From contig OZ024875.1 of NCBI GenBank assembly GCA_964017185.1, positions 51,229,986 to 51,293,985 of the forward strand: a DNA stretch of 64,000 bases. The letters are read 5' to 3'. Source of the DNA: Rugalucina vietnamica. Lineage: Eukaryota; Mollusca; Bivalvia; Lucinida; Lucinidae. The notes beneath the pieces were generated by a model that saw only the letters and a program-made list of their open reading frames with translations, searched no databases and was not told the DNA's origin. The first letter of the stretch is position 1, and each line of letters opens with the position of its first letter. Shown one piece after another: positions 1 through 10,697 of the stretch. The position numbers were made by a program, and so were the translations under genes.

Positions 1-368
1 TGCCAAAATTGTCAAAAAGTGCGGGGGGATCTGTTCAGGTCAGGTGGTACCGACATCTTAAATAGCTCATGGACCAATTAATATGTTATTACAAAAAAGA
101 GCTATGAAATTTTCTTCGCGTTTTTTGATATGGTCATCGGCGCTTTCGTAACGCACCGGTGGCATTATTGTCTCTTACAAACTTGAAGAAACGAAAGCTT
201 AAAACGCTTATGGTACAGCTGACAAATTATAAGTTATGTTGTATTGCTTTATTTGCTTATGTTGTATTATGTTGTAAGACTTTTTAGCTCGCATATACGA
301 AAGTACAGGAACAGCTATTGCAGTTACCCCGGCGTTGGCGTTGGCATTGGCGTTCGCGTTGCTCATAA

Positions 369-715
369 AAATGTTAAAGTTTTTGGTTAAAGTTTTTATA
401 AGTCTATATCTCTTAAACATATTGATGGATCAAGTGGATACTTTGCATGTTGGTAGATATTTTGTCTAAAGTTTTATGCTGTACCATCATGACCCACCTG
501 CATGATCTTGATGTCAAGGTCACGGACTTAGAAATTTTGCGTTAAAGATTTTGGTAAAAGCTTTTATATGTCTATATCTCTTGAACATGTTGATGGATCA
601 AGTTGATACTTTGCATGGTGGCAGATATTGGCCTGAAGTTTTATGCTGTACCATCACAATCCACATGAGTGACCTTGAGGTCAAGGTCACGGACTTAACA
701 ATTTTGTGTCAAAGT
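369..715 (+). repeat. ~175-bp tandem repeat, two units
   Basis: Two adjacent units (about 369-541 and 542-715) share phrases such as GTCTATATCTCTT, GATGGATCAAGT and TTTTATGCTGTACCATCA. A third, partial unit lies at 3,806-3,905 on the far side of the mariner-like element, which therefore inserted into the array. B carries the same array at about 15,930-16,260. Each unit contains a TCAAGGTCA-type motif. Confidence 0.75.
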
Positions 716-787
716 TTTTGGTTAATACAGGGTGATCCAGAATATCTGATACCATTACAATCTCTAATAATTTTGCTTCAGCAGCAC

Positions 788-1790
788 ATGAATGGATATT
801 GGGCAAATGAAACACAGTTTAAAATGTATAATTTATATTTGATTGTTGTGGTTTGTTATGCTCATGATGTGTTCACAACAATATTACGTTTTTGCTTTGA
901 TGTTTTTTTAACTATCATCACTTAATTAGTCTTGATTAGACTCTTTCACCGTAACGTGTGTAATTTGTATTTTCAACATATAAAAAGGTGTAGAGTGTCG
1001 CGAACAGTAAAGGAATAGTATAAATGACTGCTAGGTAAATAGCAAAATTTATGTGATGACTTTACTTGTTTTGGCTAGTATATTTATCTTGAGAATTTTC
1101 CTGCAGCTGGCTAATCAAATATCCTGTCTGGTGCCTCATTTATCTGGCTGTTGCCAAGGCGATTTCGGAATTTTACAATGTGTAGTGGAATAGTTTTACC
1201 TTAGTTGTGTTCTGTTTGTCGAATAAGCCGGTTGCTTAGATAAGCTGAAATAAATAAATTGCCTCCTTCCATCCCCTCCACCACCTACTTGTTCGCTGAT
1301 GGGTGATGCTGTAAATAGTTTGGTTGCTTACAGTATATATTATGTTTATGCTATTGTGTTATGTTCTTGAAGTATTTGGATCCTATTTTCACATTTTGTA
1401 ACCTTGCTTCTGCTGTGAATTTTAGCTGGCAATTCCTTGAGTAACGAATTTTATCTGCATTATGTCATTTAAGTACAGGCTTGTATTTTGGTCACTTGGC
1501 CGTGGACAATGTGCCCCATATAAAGATAAAATTTCATGGAATGACAGTAGGATATTGGGCAAATGAAACACAGTTTAAAATGTATGATTTATATTTGAAT
1601 GTTGTGGTTTGTTATGCTCATGATGTGTTCACAACAATATTACGTTTTTGCTTTGATGTTTTTTAACTATCATCACTTAATTAGTCTTGATTAGACTCTT
1701 TCACCATAACGTGTGTAATTTGTATTTTCAACTCCCATCTGCGAACATATAGAAATGTGTAGAGTGTCACGATCAGTAAAGGAATAGCAT
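788..1790. mobile_element. ~1-kb insertion with ~230-bp direct repeats, only in copy A
   Basis: Copy B reads straight through this point (CAGCAGCACATAAATTATAC at about 16,324), while A has an extra ~1 kb. The insert starts and ends with a direct repeat: about 795-1,024 and 1,549-1,795, both beginning GGATATTGGGCAAATGA and ending AAGGAATAG. Around 520 bp lies between them. The arrangement resembles a miniature terminal-repeat element, but the ends lack the TG...CA of LTRs and the target duplication is at most 3 bp (CAT). Loss from B is also possible. Confidence 0.55.
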
Positions 1791-2936
1791 AAATTATACT
1801 TAGAAAAACAATTTAGGGATATTGAACTTATTTCGATTTCATTGCAATGAATGTTATTCCCTTTACCAAAATATTTTGAAAATCTGATAGAGCAGCCAAT
1901 TTGCAATCGATCAGAAAGGAAACAAAAGTTCACGGTTTCAATACAGTAATGCGACAAATGTAGCAACCCTCTATACCCAAAAGTAACATGGTTATTTTTT
2001 CTACTGGATTCAGATTGCTGCAATCTTTTTCAGTCTTTTGCCCACCTTTTTAAACCGGCCATGGAAAAGTTTTCATAACCCTGTATCACTCATGAGTCAA
2101 AACAATTGCGATACAATGCCTGCTTATATGCGCTCAGATGGCACCCTTCAGTCAATAAGTTACAAAATTGGCAGCAATAAATTGACACTGGTGTGAAACT
2201 TTGATGTCAAACTCGACTACGAGAGGCAATCATGATTTTGCACACAAAAATGTTTGGTAAACAATCTCCGAAAATAGGATTAATCATCTTCAAACGTTTT
2301 CGAACTTTGGGTATGGAGAATTGTGTCATTTTGGACTGTACTGTACATGGAACATTGAAGTGTGATTAAAATTAAACACACAGTTCGACAGCAGTATTAT
2401 GGAACTGTCGACAACAACTATCTACACAATAAATAATTTCTTCTTAAATGTAAGAAACACGACCAAAATCAAATATCCTTCAATTATTTCTCTAAGTATA
2501 TTTAAATCTATATCAAAGTAATCTACAAAGATTCAAATTTTGTTTAGTATACAACATTAGATACATGTACATACATAACTAATATGTAAAATAGAACTGT
2601 TCAAACAATTTCATAAAAGTTACATTTTAAAAAGCCTTTTATGTCGTCCATATTAGATTACAATGACGTTAAGCTTGTTTTGATAGCTCGCCTTTTCTTG
2701 TGAGGGCACTTAAATGAAAATGCATATTCACCTCAATCAAATACTTTTTGAAAGCCGAAACGCTCTAAGTAATAAATGTTTTGAAAATTAACGCCACACA
2801 TTCCTGCATAAGTAGTAGCAAACATTCACGCGCGGACTGAATGAGACATCGTAATAACATTAATGTGACGTAAAATAACGAATTATGCAAAAAATCAAAT
2901 TGTTTGATCTCTATTATTCAAAATGTCTTTACTTAA

Positions 2937-3668
2937 GGGGATGGGAATTGTCAAAATCTAATACTTGTATAATTTTACCTGTATAAAGAAAAAGGTGATT
3001 TCACCAAAGAGACTAGACATTCTTGAAACATTCTTGTATGGGCCATTCAAACATCGAATACAGATTATTTTTTGCCCAAAAGCCCAACTCTAGAGGGCTC
3101 AGCAACACGTACGCTTATCAGCAGTGCTCAAGTTACTTCCTGGTTTGATTCCATTTTCATCCGTGTGGCATGCTGCGTAAATTTTAGGAAAAGTTATCAC
3201 CATAAACATGATCTCCAACTTCTTGACTATATTCTTTGAAATTATTTCGAACAAAAAGTCAATATTTTGGGAGAAATCATACTTTTTACTATATCTGCTG
3301 TAAAAGGTTTTCACTGCAAATGATAAATAACATATTTTCATCAAGAAAAATGAATCTCTGAGTGGACAAACTTTCAAAGATTGTAGTCAGGCACTTGGAG
3401 AACATGTTTATTGTGACAGCTTCAACAAAATTTTATCCAGCATGGATGAAAACGGAATCAAACCAGGAAGTAACTTTCACACCGCTGATAAGCGTGTTGC
3501 TGATCCCTCCCAAGATGAGTATTTGGGCATAAAACAATCTGTATTTGATGTTTGTATGGCTCATACAAACATTTGTCCACAAGAGCCAATCTTCTTAGAA
3601 AAAAATGCCATTTTTCTTTATACAGGTAAAAATAAAACAAGTATTAGATTTTGACAAATGGCATCCCC
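2937..3668. mobile_element. TTAA-flanked long-hairpin element, copy A
   Basis: Flanked by TTAA at 2,933-2,936 and 3,669-3,672. The left ~240 bp is the inverted complement of the right ~230 bp: for example GGGGATGGGAATTGTCAAAA against the complement of TTTTGACAAATGGCATCCCC, and internal phrases around GGAATCAAACCAGGAAGTAA on both arms. A ~265-bp centre separates the arms. TTAA targeting is characteristic of piggyBac-type elements, although those usually begin CCC, so the family is uncertain. No transposase is visible. Confidence 0.6.
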
Positions 3669-4579
3669 TTAAAGTACTTATTATCATATACCAAACAAAA
3701 TTTGAATTATCACAGCCGACTGTGAATAAAGGTTAATTATGATATGCGTTTGTGGAACAAAATTATGTAAGCTTAAAATGGTATCAGATATTCTGGATCA
3801 TCCTGTATGTAGGATCAAGTTGATGCATTGCATGTTGGTAGATATTGGTCGGAAGTTATATGCTGTACCATCACACCCTAGTGACCTAGAGGTCAAGGAC
3901 ATGGGTCAATTTGAATAGATATAGTGCCAAAGCACAAGTCAGGCAAAGTTACGCTGCCCTGCGACAGCTCTTAATAGTTAGATGTAGTCGAAAGTACTGC
4001 CAGTATTAGTGACTATAAAATAATAGCAAACTAGAGTGACACTGGATAAGTTTTGTGGGAATAAAGGCTACGATAAGTATAATCTGATGATTAGTTGATA
4101 ATTAATTAGAAAGAAACATTAAGCTCTGGATAATTTAGATACAAAACATGATTTGAAGATTTGAAGAATAAAGCAATTGATCTTGTCAGACCTTTTTGTT
4201 GATAAACCAGCTAACATTACGTCATTATTCCGGAGATAATGTTGAACGAAACCTGATACAGCCCACTATCTGATCTTCTCAGCCTCATGGTTATGATTAA
4301 AGACAAACCTTGAAGCAAATCCAATCTGATATACCTGCTAGAAACACGTCATCATTCTGGAGATGTTGTAGAGATTTAACGAAACGAAATGTGATACATT
4401 TAACTATCTGATCTAAGCCTCACGTTGATGTTTAAAGACAAACCTCGAAGCAAATCAAATCAAATATGATACAACGCCTGATAAATATCAATCAGCGGAG
4501 TGTTTTAATTCAGAGGATGGTGCAAGGATATAACCTACCATTTATTGATATATACAACCCTGGTCCAACAGTCGCTGTC

Positions 4580-4632
4580 CGTCTCCATATGACCTTAGTT
4601 GTTGGTGGGACGTTAAACCCCAATCAACCAAC
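4580..4632 (+). mobile_element. 53-bp 5'-truncated SINE stub, copy A
   Basis: A 53-bp insert ending in GGGACGTTAAACCCC followed by a short ATCAACC-type tail is bracketed by a perfect 14-bp direct repeat CAACAGTCGCTGTC (4,566-4,579 and 4,633-4,646). Copy C has the unduplicated site (ACAGTCGCTGTC near 32,685), so this is a real retroposition with target duplication. The tail resembles those of SINE and RTE-type families; the short length prevents a firmer call. Confidence 0.65.
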
Positions 4633-5066
4633 CAACAGTCGCTGTCTCATGTTTGGTTGTGGAAAATAGAACAAAATCTTCCATATTCCTGGTGATTAAA
4701 ATGATTTAAATGCAAATGCTCAAAATGTTTGAAATGGACAGGTCGATATTTAAGGGTCCATTATATATTTTATGGTGTTTTCGAAACGTTGGTAGTAAAG
4801 TCCCCCTCTATATAATGGATATTGACAAAACAACGTTTGTTTAGAAGTGTACATACGAGAAACTGATGTGATGGCGTTTTGTGTCCCTCAGCACTTTTGG
4901 TCATACGGAAACCGATTATGTAAAAAATAAAAAAGCATGTCCTTAGAATCAAAAGAATGATGCACAGAATATGTGACAAGGAAGCCCAGTTACCAAAGCA
5001 ACAGGATGTCATTAAGCCAATCGTATGGGGTTGAGTGGCTTTCATGCACTCTGTCTGTTGTATATA

Positions 5067-5115
5067 AAGGTACAAGTAGGCAACGATCAGGAAAATGCGC
5101 AATCAGACAAAGGAT
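5067..5115 (-). repeat. Short relic of the Penelope-like 3' end
   Basis: GTACAAGTAGGCAACGATCA followed by GGAAAATGCGCAATCAG matches the 3' terminus of the Penelope-like family elsewhere in the window. It is present at the same unit position in B (19,573-19,620) and C (33,893-33,945), so it predates all three copies. Confidence 0.5.
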
Positions 5116-5250
5116 TCAAATGTATCTCTTCAAATTGTATATATGTATATATTGTAAATAATACACTTGTTTATTCATTTTTACAAGCACTATTAAGGAC
5201 CATATGTTAGACTGGCATATTTGCCAAATATGTTATCCTCTTCAAATAAA

Positions 5251-5251
<1 letters not shown>

Positions 5252-5300
<49 letters not shown>
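5252..5300 (+). repeat. (ATT)n microsatellite, copy A
   Basis: Uninterrupted ATT trinucleotide run of about 16 units. The B equivalent at 19,755-19,805 has one interruption (ATAATT). Confidence 0.95.
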
Positions 5301-5301
<1 letters not shown>

Positions 5302-5831
5302 AAATAAAACTTTGTAAGAAAGATTAAAGCAGAAAGCATCTTGTTCTTTGAAAATTTAAAACAAAATCATTCAAAATGAGGTCAGAAGAACAAGCTTTAC
5401 TTAGATTCAAACAGTTAATGCTTTTTAAAACCTCTTGCTCGACTATGGGGGAATTTATTTCTAAGTTGTGCTCAGAAGCTTTGGTAGGATCAAACAGTGG
5501 TAATGTATCATTATCTGAAATAGAGATTGTTTACGTGAAATGTTCAGCAAATGCTTCAAAAACAATTTTTAGGTAGTGGCAGCCCCATTATCATCATACT
5601 TTTTCAATAATTTCCATTATGCTTTGTATCAGGGTTTTTCAAATTTCCAAATTATTAATATATACAATTTTATATTGCTTGAAATGCTTATTTATGTATT
5701 ATATAAGCCTCAATATCTTCATTTAAAGCACAAAAATTTTCAACATTATTCACATATCGACGCAAGTTTTAAAATCTACGGTAATGCCGCTGCATTCAAC
5801 ATTTTTTTAGGATTAGAGAGTTTATAATTAA

Positions 5832-6209
5832 GTACAAGTAGGCAAAGATCAGGAAAAGGCGCAATCAGAAAAAGATTCCCACTCCAAAAACCGAGGTGGG
5901 AAAAAAGTAAATTAACAATCAGGTACTTATACCATGAAAACCTGTCGTAAGCCGAATGAGCAGCTATTTTCCCAATAGGTGGCCACTCAGTTACCTAAAC
6001 TAAAAATATGAAAACTGACATGAGGAGCCAACAGCACAAACAATTTTAAGCACCAAGACATAAAACAACAAGAACCACCACAGAAGTATCGTCTTGGAAC
6101 GGTCAGTAACACAAAGTTACTGGCGGGCTTAAACCGTTTTTACAAGGCCATAACCTCATCCTCAGCTTCTGCAGTGGTTCATAACATTTAGTTAGTTCTT
6201 CGGTCCTCG
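5832..6209 (-). mobile_element. Penelope-like element, 5'-truncated copy (~380 bp), in A
   Basis: On the minus strand this is the 3' terminal ~380 bp of the family whose longest members are at 40.5-44.1 kb. It starts (plus strand) GTACAAGTAGGCAAAGATCA and stops abruptly after GGTCCTCG. Copy C has the empty site (TTTATAATTAACC near 35,450). The insertion is shared by A and B, so it occurred after C diverged and before the A/B duplication. No coding sequence remains. Confidence 0.8.
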
Positions 6210-6964
6210 TTAACCTATTAACCTATTTAGGAGTATTTGTAGTTTCTGGACTCCTACTTTTTTAATCATTCCTGCAGCATCCGCTGCATTATACAATAAT
6301 TAATAGCATTCAGTTGTTTATAGCTCATTGTAGTATGACTTTTTGTTTTTCCTTTGAAGTTTTAGTAACATTAAATCCAATACAAATAAATATCAAAGGA
6401 GGCGGGCCTACATATTGATACACAGGAAGGAGGCGGAATTAAAACAGTACTGTAGCTTCCTGATATTGGAAGTTACAGTACAGATCTGTCAATTTCTGTT
6501 GTGTCATACTACAAGTTAGTTAAAGACCTCGTAGAAAAAATAAGTAAAAACAGCTCGTCTTCGACTCGCTTTATTTTACTTATTTTTTCTACTCGGTACT
6601 TTAACTCTAACATAGTGTCTAAAGTGATATTTTGACTGGAGTCTTACTGTACAACAAACTGGTTTATATCATCGTTATTCAAGTTTTGTAAAATGGTTCA
6701 AGTTAAGACAAACAGCTTTACTGACTGTACTAATTCATGGTTTTCACTGTTTTCTTTGTTAGCTAAATGGTCACAAGATTGACAGGAAAATGAATTATGT
6801 ATGTCACAATGACCATCTCCAAACAACATAGCATCAGATTGATCATAATAATATAAAACTCTATTTGACAGAATTGCTTGACATTTTCAAATTATTCTTT
6901 TTCGGCTATTGCTGAACTTTTTGCAAAAAGAAAATTACAGGGAGAAGGAGTGTTACTTATCTTT

Positions 6965-6966
<2 letters not shown>

Positions 6967-7021
<55 letters not shown>
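6967..7021 (+). repeat. Poly(T) tract, copy A
   Basis: A run of 55 T. The B equivalent is a 51-T run followed by a (GT)n run; copy C lacks it at this position. Confidence 0.95.
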
Positions 7022-7026
<5 letters not shown>

Positions 7027-7839
7027 CCAGATTTCATCCTTGTTCAGCGGAGCGTGACCAAAAGTGTCGTTTTGAATAAATCGCACGTGCATTTTTAACG
7101 AAATTTAATATAGTAAAAGTTCTCAATGCACTTTATGTGGCATAGACACACCTACCTATAGATATATAATCATTCATTAAGATACGATGCAAGGTGTGCT
7201 TAAACGATATGCGATACGAGGACAAACTCTTCTAGCATTTTCAAAAATTGTCTGACCTTTGCAAAGTTGTAAATTTATTTTGACAACACGACAGTACACC
7301 GTAGCTGACGTTAAAAATGGCGCAAAGTAACGTCACGCTTATTCGCTCAGTGAAATTGTTGCATATATAACATAAATATTTTTTTTAAAATTGGCTACAT
7401 AGGCGAGGTGTGTTAGAATTAATTGTTTTGTTTGATTGGTTCCTCGTCAAACTAATTGCCTCTAGAGGCTTATCATGAGTGAGATATCATGATAAACTGA
7501 TAAAACAACTTTAAATCAAGCCTCTTAATGAGTCCTTAGTTCACGCGTGATGGTTTTTCAAAATAGCCTTAAACTTAATTGACCTGAATATATAATTTGC
7601 ATGCATCATTTTTTTCCATAAAAAACATACTATTTAAAATTATAGGCATAGTGGATCTGAGTCAACGTTCTCTAATATCAAGTATTTCTTGGTAGGCGTT
7701 TTAGATGTCTTAAAATGAGTGAAATAAAGTCATTAAGCATTCAACGAGAGTGAAATTAAGATGATCATTATAAAGCTGAGACTGTTCTGATAGACAAAGT
7801 TTATATCGTTATCATTTATGACACAAACAAAATGGTAAT

Positions 7840-8085
7840 TGCACATCAGGAAACATGTCCGTGCAATATATACCCACTTAAAACTATTTTTATTTAGCAA
7901 AATTGGGTTGTGCAGGGGTATACCTATTTTTCTTATTTTTGCTTCAAAACATAGATTGTGTGTACCCACAATCAATGTTTTGAGCCAAGATATTACAAAT
8001 TTCAAACGTTTTCCAATGTTTTCAATTTTTTGCTTGCGAAAAAATTTCTGTATATTGCATGGGCACGTTTTTGTAATGAAGCATC
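7840..8085. repeat. Diverged copy of the 41-bp-TIR foldback family
   Basis: It keeps the signature centre (AAAACATAGATTGTG with a nearby inverted partner) and a right end reading CTGTATATTGCATGGGCACG and TTTTTGTAATG, close to the TIR of the better copy at 11,400-11,614. The left end (CATGTCCGTGCAATATATAC) is more worn. Confidence 0.45.
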
Positions 8086-8640
8086 AGCAAATTTCCCTGT
8101 GTGCAGAATCCTAATTTTTGCAAAGACCTGGTCTTCTTGATCTTCATTACAGTTGTTTTAACTGTTGTCTTTTTCCCGCATCATATTTTGGAAACCATTC
8201 ATATTGATGGGATCAGTTCTATTGTTTTATTCTATTTTTCTCGTGTACTGAATATATATCTAGTGTTGGGTAAAAGTTCCATAAAATTGAGGCAACGCCT
8301 CGACATGGCCATACCTGCTTATGGTTTTGTCAACAATTAATAGATATTGGACACGTTATCGCGTCATCTACCTTGTTACGACATCTCTGGAATGGGTATT
8401 TAAAGCTTCTAATGTGTCAATGGCAGGGTTTTCAGTCTTTCTTTTCTGATGTTTCCTGGGTATCTGTCGTTTTCATATAATCATGCCAGCAATTATGTAA
8501 TAAGTATAACAAAATGATTAAATACATGATCTTCTTAAATAACCCTGTCACAACATCTCAGTTCTTTCATTGACAGTTTAGAAGGACCGTCAGTTCCGTT
8601 GTATGAATTCGTTCATCACAAGTTAAAAGCAAGCAACACA

Positions 8641-8815
8641 TTACGAAAACTCGCCCATGTTATATACAGAGATTTTTTTTGAAAAGCAAAAATAGAAAAT
8701 TTAATTGGAGAAATTTTGATTTTTTTTTTATTTTTGTCAAAACATAGATTGTGGGTACACGGTGAGGCGGTTCTAACTAGTACTCACAATCTATGTTTTG
8801 GAGCGAAACAAAAAT
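8641..8815. repeat. Partial copy of the 41-bp-TIR foldback family
   Basis: Starts ATTACGAAAACTCGCCCATG, carries the family centre AAAACATAGATTGTGGGTAC and GAGGCGGTTCTAAC, then an inverted partner CACAATCTATGTTTT. The right TIR is absent. Equivalent sequence occurs in B (near 22,925) and C (37,470-37,610). Confidence 0.5.
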
Positions 8816-9925
8816 AGGCATGCCCCATGCAAACCCCACTTTTACTATATAAAAGTGGGGTATAATGGGGTATGTTTTACACGGACGTGTTATCCTGATG
8901 AAATAATTCAGATATTACGTGATGTAATTCATTTGAAGTATGATACTCATTATATTGTTTTTGAAGCAAAGCATGTTTTGTGGTTCTAGTAATGAAAATA
9001 TCTCATCTTCACTTCCTTTCAAAGGCTAATATTACATGAGGTGGCATTGTAAAGATGGCGGAATTTATATCAAAAAATATATCTTAAGCAGAAGTTGTAT
9101 CTGAATTATAAGGATAGTCTCCCTGTACAAAACTTTAACTTAATAGTATATTTTTCTGTTGCTTAATCATTTGAAGATGCGAAAATATTATGAGAATTGA
9201 CAACTTTTAAAAATTGATATCTACTGTCTTTACACCATCTTCCAGAAACTGCATTTTTCAAAATCTCACACTTCTTAAAGAAAAATATGACCAAGACTCA
9301 CAAAAGTACATTCCAAAAGTCTAAAAAAGTGCCACAAAAATTGAAAATCGGTTAACAAATAAATATTTTATTCCAGAAAATAATTTTGAATAGGGTTTTT
9401 CCATTGTAAAAATGTCAGCAAGGGAAGTAACTATTTTCAAAAAAAAAAAATAATAAAAAATAATAATTGCTTATTTTTCATTTACCGAAACAAATTTGCA
9501 TTTTATGCATAACTGAGCGCCAAACTCTTAAACCTATTCCACAGATTTGTTTGATTTTTAAATTTAAGATGTTTGGATTACATCCCTTACACATGAATAA
9601 AGGCCTATTCAATTTTTTTGCCATTTATAATTTATTATTGAACCGATTTTCAAACTTTTGTGGCACAATTTCACACTTTGGGTTGCAAAAAGATAGACAT
9701 AGTCATATTTTTCTTGTGGTGTTTCAGAAAAGTGAGACTTTTAAGAAAAAAAAAAAAAAGGTTTCTGAAAGATGGTTTGTATATATTGTACGTTAAGAAT
9801 CATCTTCTTAACAGTTTTTTGATTATTTGGCCCCTTTGGGAATATGTGTCTTTGATTTAGACTACACAGATGTAAATTCTTGAAATTGCTGCAAAATGTC
9901 TGGCTTTCGCTGTCAGTTTAGTTAA

Positions 9926-9971
9926 GGGTCACTCATGAAGGTTCATTACCCGAAATTGTACAATATGGCCC
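9926..9971 (+). ncRNA. Hammerhead ribozyme, unit A1, core mutated
   Basis: Same fold as the intact motif at 10,274-10,319, but the first core strand reads CTCATGA instead of CTGATGA. The G at the position corresponding to G5 is lost. G5 is invariant in active hammerheads, so this unit should not cleave. The second core strand GAAA and all stems are kept. Confidence 0.7.
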
Positions 9972-10273
9972 ATCTTCTCGCTTTGAATGTTTTACTGCTT
10001 CCAAAGGATCTAACTTGCTATTACTGCAGCTGGTGTTGTGCCGTGTGGCGGCCCTAAAATGTCTCCCCGTACATTATCCATAGTGCAGATTATATTTTTC
10101 TTTTGATCCTTTGGGATCAGTGAATATATTTGGAGTATGTCAAATATATTGTACGTTAACAGTTTTTTGATTATTTGGCCCCTTTGGGAATATGTGTCTT
10201 TGATTTAGACTACACAGATGTAAATTCTTGAAATTGCAGCAAAATGTCTGGCTTTCGCTGTCAGTTTAGTTAA

Positions 10274-10319
10274 GGGTCACTGATGAAGGTTCATTACCCG
10301 AAATTGTACAATATGGCCC
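10274..10319 (+). ncRNA. Hammerhead ribozyme, unit A2, core intact
   Basis: Read in order: stem I 5' strand GGGTCA; core CTGATGA; stem II GGT with loop TCATT and ACC, closed by an A-C mismatch next to the core; core GAAA; a short stem III TTG-TA-CAA next to the A-T pair; cleavage-site A at 10,313; stem I 3' strand TGGCCC. Stem I pairs over 6 bp (one G-U). All invariant core bases are present. A tiny stem III and an open stem I match hammerheads of metazoan retrozymes and Penelope-like elements. The weak point is the A-C pair at stem II position 10.1-11.1, usually G-C, which may slow cleavage. Assigned by folding by hand. Confidence 0.8.
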
Positions 10320-10651
10320 ATTTTCTCACTTTGAATGTTTTTTACTGCTTCCAAAGGATCTAACAATTATTTTTATTTGCTATTACTGCAGCTGGTGTTG
10401 TGCCGTGTGGCGGCCCTAAAAAGTCTCCCCGTACATCATCCATAGTGCAGATTATATTTTTCTTTTGATCCTTTGGGATCAGTGAATATATTTGGAGTAT
10501 GTCAAATATATTGTACGTTAAGAATCATCTTCTTAACAGTTTTTTTGATTATTTGGCCCCTTTGGGAATATGCGTCTTTGATTTAGACTACACAGATGTA
10601 AATTCTTGAAATTGCAGCAAAATGTCTGGCTTTCGCTGTTAGTTTAGTTAA

Positions 10652-10697
10652 GGGTCACCCATGAAGGTTCATTACCCGAAATTGTACAATATGGCCC
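10652..10697 (+). ncRNA. Hammerhead ribozyme, unit A3, core mutated
   Basis: The core strand reads CCCATGA in place of CTGATGA, two changes including the invariant U4 and G5, so it should be inactive. Stems I-III and GAAA are unchanged. Confidence 0.7.

Larger units (their letters stand above)
728..3805. mobile_element. Mariner-like non-autonomous element, copy A
   Basis: The ends are 29-bp terminal inverted repeats with one mismatch; each begins CAGGRTGATCCAG, and both are flanked by TA (726-727 and 3,806-3,807). A TA target and a CAGGGTG-type end are typical of Tc1/mariner elements. I found no transposase reading frame inside, so the 3.1-kb interior makes this a non-autonomous or captured-sequence derivative. 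It has received two later insertions: a ~1-kb block (788-1,790) and a TTAA-flanked hairpin (2,937-3,668). Confidence 0.65.

Noticed and set aside
1691..2023. 110-codon minus-strand frame with a close relative at 16,231-16,566 (QQSESSRKNNHVTFGYRG)
   Set aside because: Lies inside the mariner-like element but shows no transposase motif; the C-terminal parts differ completely because of the 1-kb insertion. No family recognised.
6892..7092. Poly-lysine open frame
   Set aside because: Translation of the poly(T) tract on the opposite strand.
8101..8340. 79-codon open frame repeated at 22,379-22,618, with similar pairs elsewhere in A and B (for example 10,661-10,876 and 24,952-25,167)
   Set aside because: Conserved only because the whole segment is duplicated at the same identity as non-coding flanks. 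No ATG context, domain or codon-biased substitution pattern.
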